NCBI GenBank assembly: GCA_028874215.1
Contig: JAPPLF010000066.1
Span: forward strand, 62,001 to 126,000
Source of the DNA: Acidobacteriota bacterium
GTDB lineage: Bacteria > Acidobacteriota > UBA6911 > RPQK01 > JAJDTT01
Reading direction: 5' to 3'
DNA: 64,000 nt
How positions within the stretch are numbered: position 1 is the stretch's first letter; every line of letters begins with the position of its first letter. Made by a program: the position numbers and the translations under genes. The notes under the pieces are model-generated. The model searched no databases, was not told the origin of the DNA, and saw only the letters and a program-made list of their open reading frames with translations. Positions 22,583-31,305 of this stretch are shown one piece after another.

Positions 22583-23386
22583 ATGAAAACTACGATTCAC
22601 CGTTACGGCGTCCTTCTTTTGCTGATCGCGGTTTGTCCCGCGGCGATTGAAGGGATCGTTCGGGCCCAGGGCTGGAGCGTTACCGAGGCTCAATACCAGG
22701 GAGGCCGCGCACTGCAGCCGCACCTGGTCAGCCCCAGCGGGTTCCAGAGCATTCTCACCATTCAGCACGCCAGCGGCTGGAGCTACGGAGAGAATTTCTT
22801 CTTCATGGATATGATCTGCTGCTCGGGTTCGAATGCGGACCGGGACATCTACATGGAGTGGTATCCCTACTTCAACCTGGGTGCGATCAGCGGACAGAAG
22901 TTGTCGTGGGGACCGATCCGCGGGATCGGCCCCCTGGCCGGACTGAATTGGGGAGCCCAGGCCAAGGTTCTCAAGCTCGGTCCCGGATTCCGGTTCCAGC
23001 TCGATCTTCCCGGCTTCGCCTTTGCGAACGTCGACTACGTGTATCTGGTGGATCGCAACCAGGGGGTGGCGGCTGGCGGAGCGCCAAAAGAAGGCAACAG
23101 CCACCTGGTCGATTTCAACTGGGGTCTCCCCTTCGAGATCGGCGGCGCCTCATTTTCGTTCGAAGGGCACGGGGAATGGCTGAGTCCGCGCGACACCGAG
23201 TTCGGGTTCCGCGCGCCCCATTGGATCCTCTTTCAACCCCAGTTGCGCCTGGACCTGGGCAAGGCGGTGGCCCGGCGCCCGGGGCGCGTCTTCGCCGGGA
23301 TAGAAATGCATGTCTGGGTCAACAAGTTCGGGTTTGAAGACGCGGACGAAGTGCTGCCTCAGCTCTTGCTGGTGTTTCGTTTCTGA
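22583..23386 (+). CDS. Outer-membrane beta-barrel protein, Tsx/OmpK-like
   Basis: A 267-residue exported protein. The signal peptide is about residues 1-27 (hydrophobic YGVLLLLIAVCPAAIEGIV). The mature part has alternating aromatic/hydrophobic strands, the segment GWSYGENFFFMDM and DIYMEWYPYFNL reminiscent of the nucleoside channel Tsx and related DUF5020 proteins, and ends in ...LLVFRF, a terminal phenylalanine as expected for recognition by the BAM machinery. Transport of nucleosides is a family inference only. It follows pcm by 55 bases. Confidence 0.7.
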   Translation: MKTTIHRYGVLLLLIAVCPAAIEGIVRAQGWSVTEAQYQGGRALQPHLVSPSGFQSILTIQHASGWSYGENFFFMDMICCSGSNADRDIYMEWYPYFNLGAISGQKLSWGPIRGIGPLAGLNWGAQAKVLKLGPGFRFQLDLPGFAFANVDYVYLVDRNQGVAAGGAPKEGNSHLVDFNWGLPFEIGGASFSFEGHGEWLSPRDTEFGFRAPHWILFQPQLRLDLGKAVARRPGRVFAGIEMHVWVNKFGFEDADEVLPQLLLVFRF

Positions 23387-23454
23387 GAAACCGTGGAAAA
23401 ATTGAAAGGGCGCACCCCCAAGGCCCGGCGCGGAAGGAATCGAGCCGGTCCGGT

Positions 23455-23546
23455 TGGCGGAGAGGGGGGGATTCGAACCCCCGACCCAGGTTCCCCCGAG
23501 TAACTGCTTAGCAGGCAGCCCTGTTCAGCCACTCCAGCACCTCTCC
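23455..23546 (-). tRNA. tRNA-Ser (anticodon GCT)
   Basis: A 92-base tRNA with a seven-pair acceptor stem (GGAGAGG/CCTCTCC), anticodon loop CTGCTAA giving GCT for AGC/AGU codons, a long class II variable arm, T loop TTCGAAT, discriminator G and an encoded CCA. The long arm and discriminator G are serine identity elements. Confidence 0.96.
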
Positions 23547-23563
23547 GGCCAGAGAAGGACGCC

Positions 23564-23593
23564 ATTCTAGAGGCGCCGCGCTTGCCGGGTCAA
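23564..23593 (-). promoter_or_regulatory. Promoter of tRNA-Ser
   Basis: On the minus strand TTGACC (23593-23588), 18-base spacer, TAGAAT (23569-23564), about ten bases before the mature tRNA 5' side. Its -35 overlaps the stop codon of the upstream multidomain gene. Confidence 0.6.
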
Positions 23594-26500
23594 ACCGGTT
23601 CGTTCCGGTTCCCGTCCCCCATGCGCACGACATGCTCCCGGACGTCGTCGGCGATCTTTCGGTAAACCTGGACGCGGGACTCCTCGGCGCCGTCCGCGAA
23701 ATACCGCTCGGTCCTGATGGGCTTGCCGAAAGTCACTTCCAGCCGTCCGGGACGGGGAAGGGTGCGGCCCGCAGGCAGCGCCTGATAGGCGCCGTCGATA
23801 CGGACGGGGACGATCGGCACCCTGAGTTCCCGCGCGATGAGGCCGAGACCCGGCTTGAAGGATCGAAGCTCACCGGTCCGCGATCGAGTGCCCTCCGGAA
23901 AGATGAGAACGGGTTCCCCTTCCTGCAGGATCGTTTGGATGGTGCGGAGTCCCTCCAGCGAGGTTTCCTCCCGTTCGATGGGCACCACGTTGAGAAAGGT
24001 GCTGAAAAACCAGGCGCGAACGGCGTTGTTGAAGAAGTAGTCGCGGGCGCCCAGAAGATGGAGCTTTTTGGCTTGCCTGGTCCCCAGGGCCCCGGCCAGG
24101 GCGGCGATGATGGCGCCGCTGTCGAGATGGCTGGAATGGTTGGCGGCGATGATGTAGGCCTCGTCCCGGGGAAGACGTTCCGGAAAACGCAGCCGCAACC
24201 GGAAATAGCTTGCGTAGAGGAGCCGCAGAGCGGAGAAGGAGAGCCCGAGGAAGGCTCGGTCGACGGACGGGCGCTGTGACCACGGCAAGGCGGACCGGAC
24301 GGCGGGCGCGCCGCCGGCACCGTCTGCAGTTGCAGCCATGCCTTCCCGGACCGCATCGACCAGATCGCCAAAGCTCACCAGGGAGGCGACGCGCTCTTCC
24401 GGGAGAGAGATGCCGAACCGATGCTCCAGTTGAATCAGCAGCTCCATGGCGGCGAGCGAATCCAGGCCCACGTCGGTGAACAGATGGGAGTCGGGCGTGA
24501 TTTCCGCTGAGGGAATCCCCGAGATCCGGCTCAACTCCCGAGTCAGCTCCGTGGCGACGTCACTGCCGCGGGGACGCGCCGCCCGCCCGCCGCGAGCTCG
24601 AGAGCGGGCGACGCTCCGGTGCACGTTCTGCAGGATCACGTCGCGGGCGAGCGAGCCGTCGCCGCGCCTCGGGAGGGGTGTTTCCGAAAGATGAATGTGC
24701 TGCAGCCGCTGATATCCCGGAAGCTGGCGGGCCAGGGCGCGAGTCGCCCGCTTCATGGCCCGGGGCCATTCCGCCGCGGCCACGTCCCGCAACGTCTCCT
24801 TCCCGGGCACGATGACCGCATGGACATCTTCGGTCAGTCCCTTGGGAGTGCCCACCACGCAGATGTCTTCAACGGCCGGAACGTTGCGGTAGATGGCCTC
24901 CAGGTCCACGGGGTAGACGTTCTTGCCGGCCCCCGTGACGATGACGTTTTTCTTGCGCCCCGTGATGTAGAGGTATCCGTCCTCGTCCACCCATCCCAGG
25001 TCCCCGGTGTGGAACCAGCCGTCCCGCATCACGGCCCGGGTGGCTTCCGGGTTCTTGTAGTAACCCTGCATGAGGCTGGGCGTACGGACGATGATCTCCC
25101 CTTCTCCCCGGTCATCGGCCTGAAAAATCCGCAATTCGGTCCCGGGCAAAGGCTTGCCGGCCGAGCCGCGGCGGCTTCGATTCAGTGGGTTGACCGTGAG
25201 GACCGGCGCGGTCTCGGTGAGCCCGTAGCCCTCGTAGATCGTCAGCCCCAGGGCCTTGAAGTCATCGTAGAGTTCATCTCCGAGAGAAGAGCCGCCACTG
25301 ACGAAGGCTCGGATCCTGCCCCCGAATTCCTGGTGCACCCGGGCGAAAATCTGCCGTCCCAGGTTCTTCCCGAAAGTCTTGTCGATGGACTTGCTGAGTT
25401 GGCGCGACTTGGCCACCAGGTTGGACTTCAGAGACGACTTCGAGGCGCGCAGTGTGCGCCGGTTGATGTCGTCGCGGATCAGCGCGTAGAGACTGGGGAC
25501 GCCCAACATGCAGGTGGTGCCCGTCTCTCTCATGGTCTTCAGGATGACTCTTGGCTTCAGGGAGTGCAGGTAGGTGACGGTCGCGCCGCCAAACAAAGGG
25601 GAAAGAAAGCCGCAGGTGAACTCCAGAGCATGGTAGAGAGGGAGTACCGACAGGATCTGATCCGTCTGCTCCGCCGCCAGGTAGCGGTTCATGCCGTGGA
25701 GATTGCTCAGGAAGCTGGAGTGCGTGTGAACGGCGCCCTTGGGGTCGGCTGCCGTGGTCGTGGTGAAGATGATGGAAGCCGGGTCCCCGGCGTCGACCTC
25801 CACCGGGCGGCCGCCGGCGGGCGGGGAAACGGGTCCCACGGCGCCGGTGCTGCGCGGGTATTGCGGGAGGCCGAACGGTTGGGCCAACTCGTTGATGTTC
25901 AGGATTCGGATCGGGGCCTCGCCGGATTCATTGCGTGCCATGCTCTCAGGGGGCAACCGCTCGATGGAGCGTGCCGAAGCCAGGATGGCCCGGGCCCCTG
26001 TGAAGCGGGCGACGGACCAGACTTCACGGTGCCACGACTGCGAATCGAGGGGAACGACGACGAGTCCTTGAGAGGCCGCCCCGAGGTACGCGACACCCCA
26101 GTCCGGTTGGTTCTCCGCGAAGAGCACCACTCGATCTCCTTTGGCGAGGCCTTCGGTCCGGAGTTGCCGGCCGACGGTCGCGGCCCGGCGCTGAAGATCC
26201 GAGTAGGTATAGCGGATCCACTCGCCGTTGCGCTGCATTTGCAGCGCGGTCTTCGCGGAGTATCGGGATACGCTGTAAGCGAGGAGGTCGTTGATGGTCG
26301 AGACCGATCCGCCTTCGCCGGACGGTTGGACGTTCGGCTCCAGCGTGCCGGCTCCCTCCATCTTCAAGATGAATTTCTTGACTCCCGGGATGTGGATGTT
26401 CTGAATGTAGTGGCGCCAGTTCAGGCGCGTCACGTCGAAGTTGAAGGCTTCCCGCTCCTCCTGGGACATGGTGTCCAGCAGGCCCATCGTGTTCTCGATT

Positions 26501-27960
26501 CCGAAGCGGCAATTCAGGTTCAGATACGGTTCGTAGATCTCTCCGTAGTAGTAGAGTTTTTCGTGCGCGGCCTTCAGCGCCGAAAGGCGCCGCTTGTAGC
26601 GCTGGACGCCGCCCGGCGAGTCGAGTTCGGAGAGCTTGTCCAAGGCGCCCGACACCAGGTTCAGCGGCAGCGCCTTGAGTCGATGTTGCAAGCGGAAAAT
26701 GGCCGGCTTCGGGAAGCGGAGGTAGCGAATGTTGATGGGCCGCCCCGCCTTGTCGAACATGGGGTTTCTTTTGAAATAGCGGTAGATGAGATCGTAGAGG
26801 TAGCCCAAAGTGATGGGATTGCAGGATCCGGTGGCCACCTGGTAGATCTGGACACCGGTCGCGTTCGAGACGGCGGGAAGGGACGCCAGCAACGCGTTCA
26901 CCACCATATCCACGGGCACCAGGTCGATGATGACCTTGGGGCTCAGGGGCAGGGCCCGGAGTCGGCCCTTGCCGATGGCGGCGATGAGTGGATCGGCCAT
27001 GCGCAGGCCTTCGAGCCATCCGGGGCTGGGCTCCGAAAAACCGCTCTCGATGACGGCGGGGCGAATGATGATGGTGGGTGCGCCGTTCCGGGTGCGCAGG
27101 ACGATCCGTTCGCCGATGGACTTGGTGTAGGTGTAGGTGTCGTTCCAGCCCCGCTCGCGAGCCCAGCTCATCCCTTCCCGGGAGAGCTCGTTCTGGATCC
27201 ACTTCTTGCGGAGGTTCTCGATCTTCTCCCGCCTCCGGACGTTCCGCCCCCCCTTGGACCGCTTGAATCTCCGCAGCAGCGCCGCCGCGAATTCCCGCTC
27301 CCGTTCGGGCGCATAGGCGCGCTCGCGGACCGAGTCGAGGATTTTCTCGATGCGTTCGATGTCCAGGTCCACGTCGCTGAAGGCGCGCGCCGGAAAGGGC
27401 TCGCCGCCCCCGGCCGGAGCCTCCGGGATCGTTTCCGGAACCGACCCGACGACGGCGCCGCACACATAGGCGGTGGAGACGTGCACCAGGACACAGTCGT
27501 CACAGGACTGGGCAAAGCGGGCCACCCGTTGAGCGCCCAGCACATTCAGGTGGTAGGCCTCATCCAGCGGAGCGTCGAAGGAGACGACGGCGGCACTGTT
27601 GATGACGACGTCGGTTTCGCTCTGAAGGCGCTGCCGTGTCTCCTCGTCGATGTTCAGGTCGTCTCTGGACAGATCGCCCGAGACCGGGACCAGTTTCTCT
27701 TTCAGAAAGGCCGGAAAATCGTCGCCGAGCCTGCTTCGGAGCCGGTCGAAGCAACTGGCTTGGCAGAGTTCCCTTTCCAGTCTCATCCGGGCGGTCACGA
27801 CCGCGCCGCGCAGGTTCGTTCGCGGGCGGATCAGGACATAGACCCGCTTGACGCCGGGCACGGACCAGAGGATTTTCTCGACCAGGCACTGTCCCAGGAA
27901 GCCGGTGGCTCCGGTGATGAACAGTGTTTTGCCCTTGAGATATTCGCCTACCGAGTTCAT
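23590..27960 (-). CDS. Four-domain fusion: fatty acyl-CoA reductase, AMP-dependent acyl ligase, acyl carrier protein, PlsC acyltransferase
   Basis: One continuous 1,456-residue reading frame. Domain 1 (about 8-520) is a fatty acyl reductase of the male-sterility/FAR type: NAD(P) site TGATGFLG at 16-23, catalytic Y276-x3-K280 in YTYTKSIGE, and a FAR C-terminal region. Domain 2 (about 555-1105) is an AMP-forming acyl ligase with YEGYGLTE at 909-916 and the GWFHTGDLG segment; its P-loop (732-747) reads FTTTTAADPKG, and the usual catalytic lysine near the C-terminus is Ser1103. Domain 3 (about 1135-1210) is an ACP with the phosphopantetheine serine S1168 in GLDSL. Domain 4 (about 1260-1440) is PlsC with H1275-x4-D1280 and FPEGTR at 1354-1359. 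Inferred role: load a fatty acid on the ACP, reduce it to an alcohol and/or transfer it to a glycerolipid. The composition recalls the myxobacterial ether-lipid enzyme ElbD. An earlier in-frame TTG at 28035 is less likely. Membrane association is expected through PlsC. Confidence 0.88.
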   Translation of the reverse strand: MNSVGEYLKGKTLFITGATGFLGQCLVEKILWSVPGVKRVYVLIRPRTNLRGAVVTARMRLERELCQASCFDRLRSRLGDDFPAFLKEKLVPVSGDLSRDDLNIDEETRQRLQSETDVVINSAAVVSFDAPLDEAYHLNVLGAQRVARFAQSCDDCVLVHVSTAYVCGAVVGSVPETIPEAPAGGGEPFPARAFSDVDLDIERIEKILDSVRERAYAPEREREFAAALLRRFKRSKGGRNVRRREKIENLRKKWIQNELSREGMSWARERGWNDTYTYTKSIGERIVLRTRNGAPTIIIRPAVIESGFSEPSPGWLEGLRMADPLIAAIGKGRLRALPLSPKVIIDLVPVDMVVNALLASLPAVSNATGVQIYQVATGSCNPITLGYLYDLIYRYFKRNPMFDKAGRPINIRYLRFPKPAIFRLQHRLKALPLNLVSGALDKLSELDSPGGVQRYKRRLSALKAAHEKLYYYGEIYEPYLNLNCRFGIENTMGLLDTMSQEEREAFNFDVTRLNWRHYIQNIHIPGVKKFILKMEGAGTLEPNVQPSGEGGSVSTINDLLAYSVSRYSAKTALQMQRNGEWIRYTYSDLQRRAATVGRQLRTEGLAKGDRVVLFAENQPDWGVAYLGAASQGLVVVPLDSQSWHREVWSVARFTGARAILASARSIERLPPESMARNESGEAPIRILNINELAQPFGLPQYPRSTGAVGPVSPPAGGRPVEVDAGDPASIIFTTTTAADPKGAVHTHSSFLSNLHGMNRYLAAEQTDQILSVLPLYHALEFTCGFLSPLFGGATVTYLHSLKPRVILKTMRETGTTCMLGVPSLYALIRDDINRRTLRASKSSLKSNLVAKSRQLSKSIDKTFGKNLGRQIFARVHQEFGGRIRAFVSGGSSLGDELYDDFKALGLTIYEGYGLTETAPVLTVNPLNRSRRGSAGKPLPGTELRIFQADDRGEGEIIVRTPSLMQGYYKNPEATRAVMRDGWFHTGDLGWVDEDGYLYITGRKKNVIVTGAGKNVYPVDLEAIYRNVPAVEDICVVGTPKGLTEDVHAVIVPGKETLRDVAAAEWPRAMKRATRALARQLPGYQRLQHIHLSETPLPRRGDGSLARDVILQNVHRSVARSRARGGRAARPRGSDVATELTRELSRISGIPSAEITPDSHLFTDVGLDSLAAMELLIQLEHRFGISLPEERVASLVSFGDLVDAVREGMAATADGAGGAPAVRSALPWSQRPSVDRAFLGLSFSALRLLYASYFRLRLRFPERLPRDEAYIIAANHSSHLDSGAIIAALAGALGTRQAKKLHLLGARDYFFNNAVRAWFFSTFLNVVPIEREETSLEGLRTIQTILQEGEPVLIFPEGTRSRTGELRSFKPGLGLIARELRVPIVPVRIDGAYQALPAGRTLPRPGRLEVTFGKPIRTERYFADGAEESRVQVYRKIADDVREHVVRMGDGNRNEPV

Positions 27961-28141
27961 TGACAGCACCCCGAAAACATCCGGGTTCGAACCGTTGCGC
28001 CGCCCTGAAAATGTTGTCTGCAGCGGCTCCGTCAACTCATCAACGCATGGGAGAGATTACGCGGACGCTCTCTCCCCCGCAAGCTTTCCGGGTCCGTGAC
28101 GATGGTGGCCAGGGGCGGACAAAATCCACTGAACGCGAGAC

Positions 28142-28170
28142 TTGTGGGGGTGGCCGCGCTTTGCTGTAAT
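28142..28170 (+). promoter_or_regulatory. Promoter of the npdG-cofD-cofC-cofE operon
   Basis: TTGTGG (28142-28147), 17-base spacer, TGTAAT (28165-28170) preceded by an extended TGC. A leader of about 60 bases precedes the npdG GTG. The rest of 27961-28239 shows no gene. Confidence 0.5.
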
Positions 28171-28239
28171 GCGGCTTCCGGCAGGCGTGGACCCCGGGGT
28201 CGGGACCCCGCGCCTCAGGCAAAAAAACGAGGGCGGGTT

Positions 28240-28899
28240 GTGAAGCTTGGCGTGCTCGCCGGCACCGGACAGGAAGGCCGAGGCATTGCGCTGCGTCTTG
28301 CGAAGGCGGGGTGCGAGGTCCTGCTCGGATCCCGGAGGCGGAGCCGGGCGGCCGGGGCGGCGTCGGAGTTGAATCGTCTGCTGGGGGATGGAGCCCGGAT
28401 TCGGGGCGCCCTGAACCAGGAGGTGGCGGCGCGATCCGCAGTTCTCTTTGTGGCGTCTCCTTTCGCGGCGGCCGCCGATCTCGTCGCCAGGTGCTCACCG
28501 CACGCTGCCCCTGAAGCCACCTGGGTCGATGTCACGGTGCCGGTGTCGTTCGACTCCGGTCGGGTTCGATTGGCCTCCCTGGAGGCCCCCTCCGGCAGCG
28601 AGCAAGTGGCCGCGGCTCTTCCTGATCCGGATGCTTTGGTGGCGGCGCTGAAGACGGTTCCGGCCCGCCTCCTGGGCGAGGTCGCGGCGCCTCTCGACTG
28701 CGATGTCTTCGTCTGCGGGAACTCGGTGCGCCGGAAGTGCGAAGTGGCGGAATTGCTGAGCCCATGGCCCGGAGTCCGAACGGTGGACGCCGGCCCGCTC
28801 GAAGTGGCTCGGACGCTGGAGAGAATGAGCGCCCTTCTGATCGGCATCAATCGCCGATACCGGGTTCACGGGTCGCGTTTCCGCGTCGTGGGGCTTTGA
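28240..28899 (+). CDS. npdG: NADPH-dependent F420 reductase
   Basis: Transfers hydride between NADP(H) and coenzyme F420, linking the deazaflavin pool to cell redox. The 219 residues carry the NADP site LGVLAGTGQEGRG near the N-terminus, LLGSRRRSRA after the second strand, and the F420-side segment CGNSVRRKCEVAEL. The GTG at 28240 follows GAGGGCGG; the open frame extends upstream without conservation. It is the first gene of the F420 operon, seven bases before cofD. Confidence 0.9.
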   Translation: MKLGVLAGTGQEGRGIALRLAKAGCEVLLGSRRRSRAAGAASELNRLLGDGARIRGALNQEVAARSAVLFVASPFAAAADLVARCSPHAAPEATWVDVTVPVSFDSGRVRLASLEAPSGSEQVAAALPDPDALVAALKTVPARLLGEVAAPLDCDVFVCGNSVRRKCEVAELLSPWPGVRTVDAGPLEVARTLERMSALLIGINRRYRVHGSRFRVVGL

Positions 28900-28905
28900 A
28901 GATCC

Positions 28906-29886
28906 GTGGCGCCCGTCCCTCCCCGTGTCGAGATCGGCGATGAGTTTTCGAGGCCGGACGCCGTTCCCGTGGTGGCGTTGGCCGGAGGCGTCGGTGCCGC
29001 AAAGCTGGTCTGGGGTTTGGCGCTGGAGGGGCTCGGACGCCGCCTGTCCGTCGTGGTCAATACCGGGGATGACCTGGAGGCCGTCGGGCTGCGGATCTGC
29101 CCGGATCTCGACACCATCACCTACACCCTGGCGGGGCTGTCCAACCGGACCTGGGGCTGGGGCATCGAGGGAGACACGTTCCGCTGCTTGAATGCCCTTG
29201 GCCGCTTGGGTGCGGACACCTGGTTCGGCTTGGGAGACCAGGACCTGGCAACCCATCTCTGGCGAACCTCCCTGTTGAACCAGGGCTGGGGCCTGGCGGC
29301 CGTGACCGCACATATCTGCGAAGCGCTGGGGGTGGAGGTTTCGGTCCTGCCCATGGCCGAAGGCTACGCGCCGACTCTCGTGGAGACCGATGCCGGCCGC
29401 CTTCATCTCCAGGAATACCTGGTCAGGGAGAAGTGCGGTCCCCGGGTCCGGGGATTCGAGTACACGGGTTTGGATTCACAACGCCCCGCCCCGGGAGTGG
29501 AGAAGGCCATACGAAACGCCCGGATCATCGTCATCTGTCCCAGCAATCCCTTCATCAGCGTGGGACCGATTCTGGCGGTCCCCGGAATCAGGCAGGCGGT
29601 GGCGTCGAGTCCTGCCTTGGTGGCGGCGGTCAGTCCCATCGTCGGCGGGCGGGCCCTCAAGGGACCGGCGGCGAAAATGCTCGAGGAACTGGGGCATCCG
29701 GTCTCGGCCGAAGGGGTTGCCCGGATCTACCGGGGTCTCTTGGATGTCTTCGTGTTGGACGAACGCGATGCCGGAAGCGCGCTGGCCATCGAAGGTCTGG
29801 GCATGCGGGTCGTGGTCCGAAATACGATCATGGACACCCCCAGCGCGAAACGGGCGCTGGCACGCGCTCTCTTGCGGTTGGTATGA
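28906..29886 (+). CDS. cofD: 2-phospho-L-lactate transferase CofD (F420 biosynthesis)
   Basis: Joins the activated phospho-lactate (or PEP/3-phosphoglycerate) moiety to Fo, the deazaflavin, to make F420-0 or a variant. The N-terminal ALAGGVGAAKLVWGL and NTGDDLEAVGLRICPD are hallmarks, as are WFGLGDQDLATHLWRT and CPSNPFISVGPIL. The 326-residue length is typical. Overlaps cofC by four bases (ATGA). Confidence 0.95.
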   Translation: MAPVPPRVEIGDEFSRPDAVPVVALAGGVGAAKLVWGLALEGLGRRLSVVVNTGDDLEAVGLRICPDLDTITYTLAGLSNRTWGWGIEGDTFRCLNALGRLGADTWFGLGDQDLATHLWRTSLLNQGWGLAAVTAHICEALGVEVSVLPMAEGYAPTLVETDAGRLHLQEYLVREKCGPRVRGFEYTGLDSQRPAPGVEKAIRNARIIVICPSNPFISVGPILAVPGIRQAVASSPALVAAVSPIVGGRALKGPAAKMLEELGHPVSAEGVARIYRGLLDVFVLDERDAGSALAIEGLGMRVVVRNTIMDTPSAKRALARALLRLV

Positions 29887-30557
29887 ACGTCGTTCTGTTG
29901 CCGGTCAAGGAATTGGCGCAAGCCAAACGGAGAATGGCGCCCTGGCTGTCCCGCCGGGAAAGGGCTGGTCTGGTCCGGGCCATGTTGGAGGATGTGGGCC
30001 GGGCGCTGGCGAGCGCGAGATTGCCGGACAAGGTGGTGGTGGCCGGCCGGGACCCTGAGCTTGCGGCCTACGCTGAACGACGCCGGTGGGAGTTCATTCG
30101 GGAGTGGTCCCAAACCTCCGAGAGCCGCTCCGTGGATGAGAGCGCAATCGCGCTGCGCCAGCAGGGAGCAACCTCCGTTCTCAGGGTGCCGCTTGACGTC
30201 CCCCTCATCGAGGGGCGTGACGTGGACACTTTGCTGGGGCGTCCGTTGGCCGCTCCGGCGGCGCTCCTGGTGCCCTCACGGGACGGCCGGGGCACCAATG
30301 CCTTGCTGAGAATGCCTCCGGATGCATTTCCGTCCCGCTTCGGCCGTGACAGCCTGCGCCGGCATCTGGCAGAGGCGCGCCGCGCCCGGGTTGACGCCAC
30401 CGTGTTGTCGAACCCGCGGTTCGGCCTGGATCTGGACGGGCCCGAAGACCTGGTGCGGTTCTGGCAGGGAAAGGGGGGAGCGGCGACCAGGGGCTATCTC
30501 GCCGAGAGCGGTCTCGCCGCCCGCCTGGCCGGGAAGGGGTGGAGCCTTCATGGGTGA
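29883..30557 (+). CDS. cofC: 2-phospho-L-lactate guanylyltransferase CofC
   Basis: Activates a phosphorylated three-carbon acid with GTP for CofD. A 224-residue nucleotidyltransferase: LLPVKELAQAKRRMAP at the start, the central VPLDVPLI corresponding to the usual PADLPL, and the strongly conserved SRDGRGTNALLRMPPDAF plus LDLDGPEDL. The usual GLN-containing substrate loop is poorly kept (SESRSVDESA), so acceptor choice among phospholactate, PEP and 3-phosphoglycerate is open. Coupled to cofD and cofE by overlaps. Confidence 0.92.
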   Translation: MNVVLLPVKELAQAKRRMAPWLSRRERAGLVRAMLEDVGRALASARLPDKVVVAGRDPELAAYAERRRWEFIREWSQTSESRSVDESAIALRQQGATSVLRVPLDVPLIEGRDVDTLLGRPLAAPAALLVPSRDGRGTNALLRMPPDAFPSRFGRDSLRRHLAEARRARVDATVLSNPRFGLDLDGPEDLVRFWQGKGGAATRGYLAESGLAARLAGKGWSLHG

Positions 30558-31305
30558 CGGCGGCGTGCGCATCCTGGCCATCCCGGGGCTCCCGGAGGTG
30601 AAACGGGGGGACGCTCTGGGTCCACTCCTGTTGGAGGCGCTGAGGGGGATCCCATTGCGGGTCCGCTCAGGGGATATTCTGGTGCTGGCTCACAAGATCG
30701 TTTCCAAGGCGGAAGGGCGGACGGTGCCTCTGGCGGCGGTCGCCCCGTCTCCGTTGGCCGACTCCTGGGCGCGTGAATGGGGCCGTGATCCCAGGGTGGT
30801 CGAATTGGCCCTCACCGAGAGCCGGAGGATCGTGAAGATGGATCGCGGCGTCCTGCTGGCTGAAACCAGGCACGGGTTCGTGTGCGCCAATGCCGGTGTC
30901 GATCTCTCCAACAGTCCGCAGGGAACGGCCACCCTGCTTCCGGAGGATCCCGACCGCTCCGCGGCCGCCATCAGGGATTGCCTGATCGAGGCGACGGGTT
31001 CTGACTTGGCGGTGATCATTTCAGACACTTTCGGCCGGCCCTGGCGCGAGGGACAGGTGAACGTGGCCATCGGCATGGCGGGGGGAATGCCGTTGTCGGA
31101 CTATCGGGGAAGGAAAGACGGGTTCGGCCGAACGTTGCGGGCCACCTGCATCGCCCGAGCCGACGAAATCGCCTCCGCCGCGGAGCTGGTGATGGGAAAA
31201 CGGCGCCGGGTGCCGGCGGCGCTGGTCCGGGGAGTGAGCTTGGAAGACGGGCCAGGCGACGGATCGAGTCTGGTGCGTCCCGCGGAACGGGACCTGTTTC
31301 GCTAG
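30550..31305 (+). CDS. cofE: F420-0:gamma-glutamyl ligase CofE
   Basis: Adds gamma-linked glutamates to F420-0 using GTP. The 251-residue single-domain protein has SGDILVLAHKIVSKAEGR, SDTFGRPWREGQVNVAIG and ADEIASAAELVMGK, the family signatures. There is no C-terminal nitroreductase-like domain, unlike actinobacterial FbiB. The ATG overlaps the cofC stop and follows GGGGTGGAG. Its TAG stop shares CTAG with the convergent cofH stop. Confidence 0.95.
   Translation: MGDGGVRILAIPGLPEVKRGDALGPLLLEALRGIPLRVRSGDILVLAHKIVSKAEGRTVPLAAVAPSPLADSWAREWGRDPRVVELALTESRRIVKMDRGVLLAETRHGFVCANAGVDLSNSPQGTATLLPEDPDRSAAAIRDCLIEATGSDLAVIISDTFGRPWREGQVNVAIGMAGGMPLSDYRGRKDGFGRTLRATCIARADEIASAAELVMGKRRRVPAALVRGVSLEDGPGDGSSLVRPAERDLFR

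Noticed and set aside
24619-27963. A 1,114-residue plus-strand open frame across the lipid fusion gene
   Set aside because: It is the antisense image of the fusion gene in high-GC DNA; its translation has no motifs, while the minus frame has four sets of catalytic motifs.
27961-28035. TTG start giving the lipid fusion 25 more residues
   Set aside because: The conserved reductase N-terminus begins just after the ATG at 27960, and no ribosome site supports the TTG.
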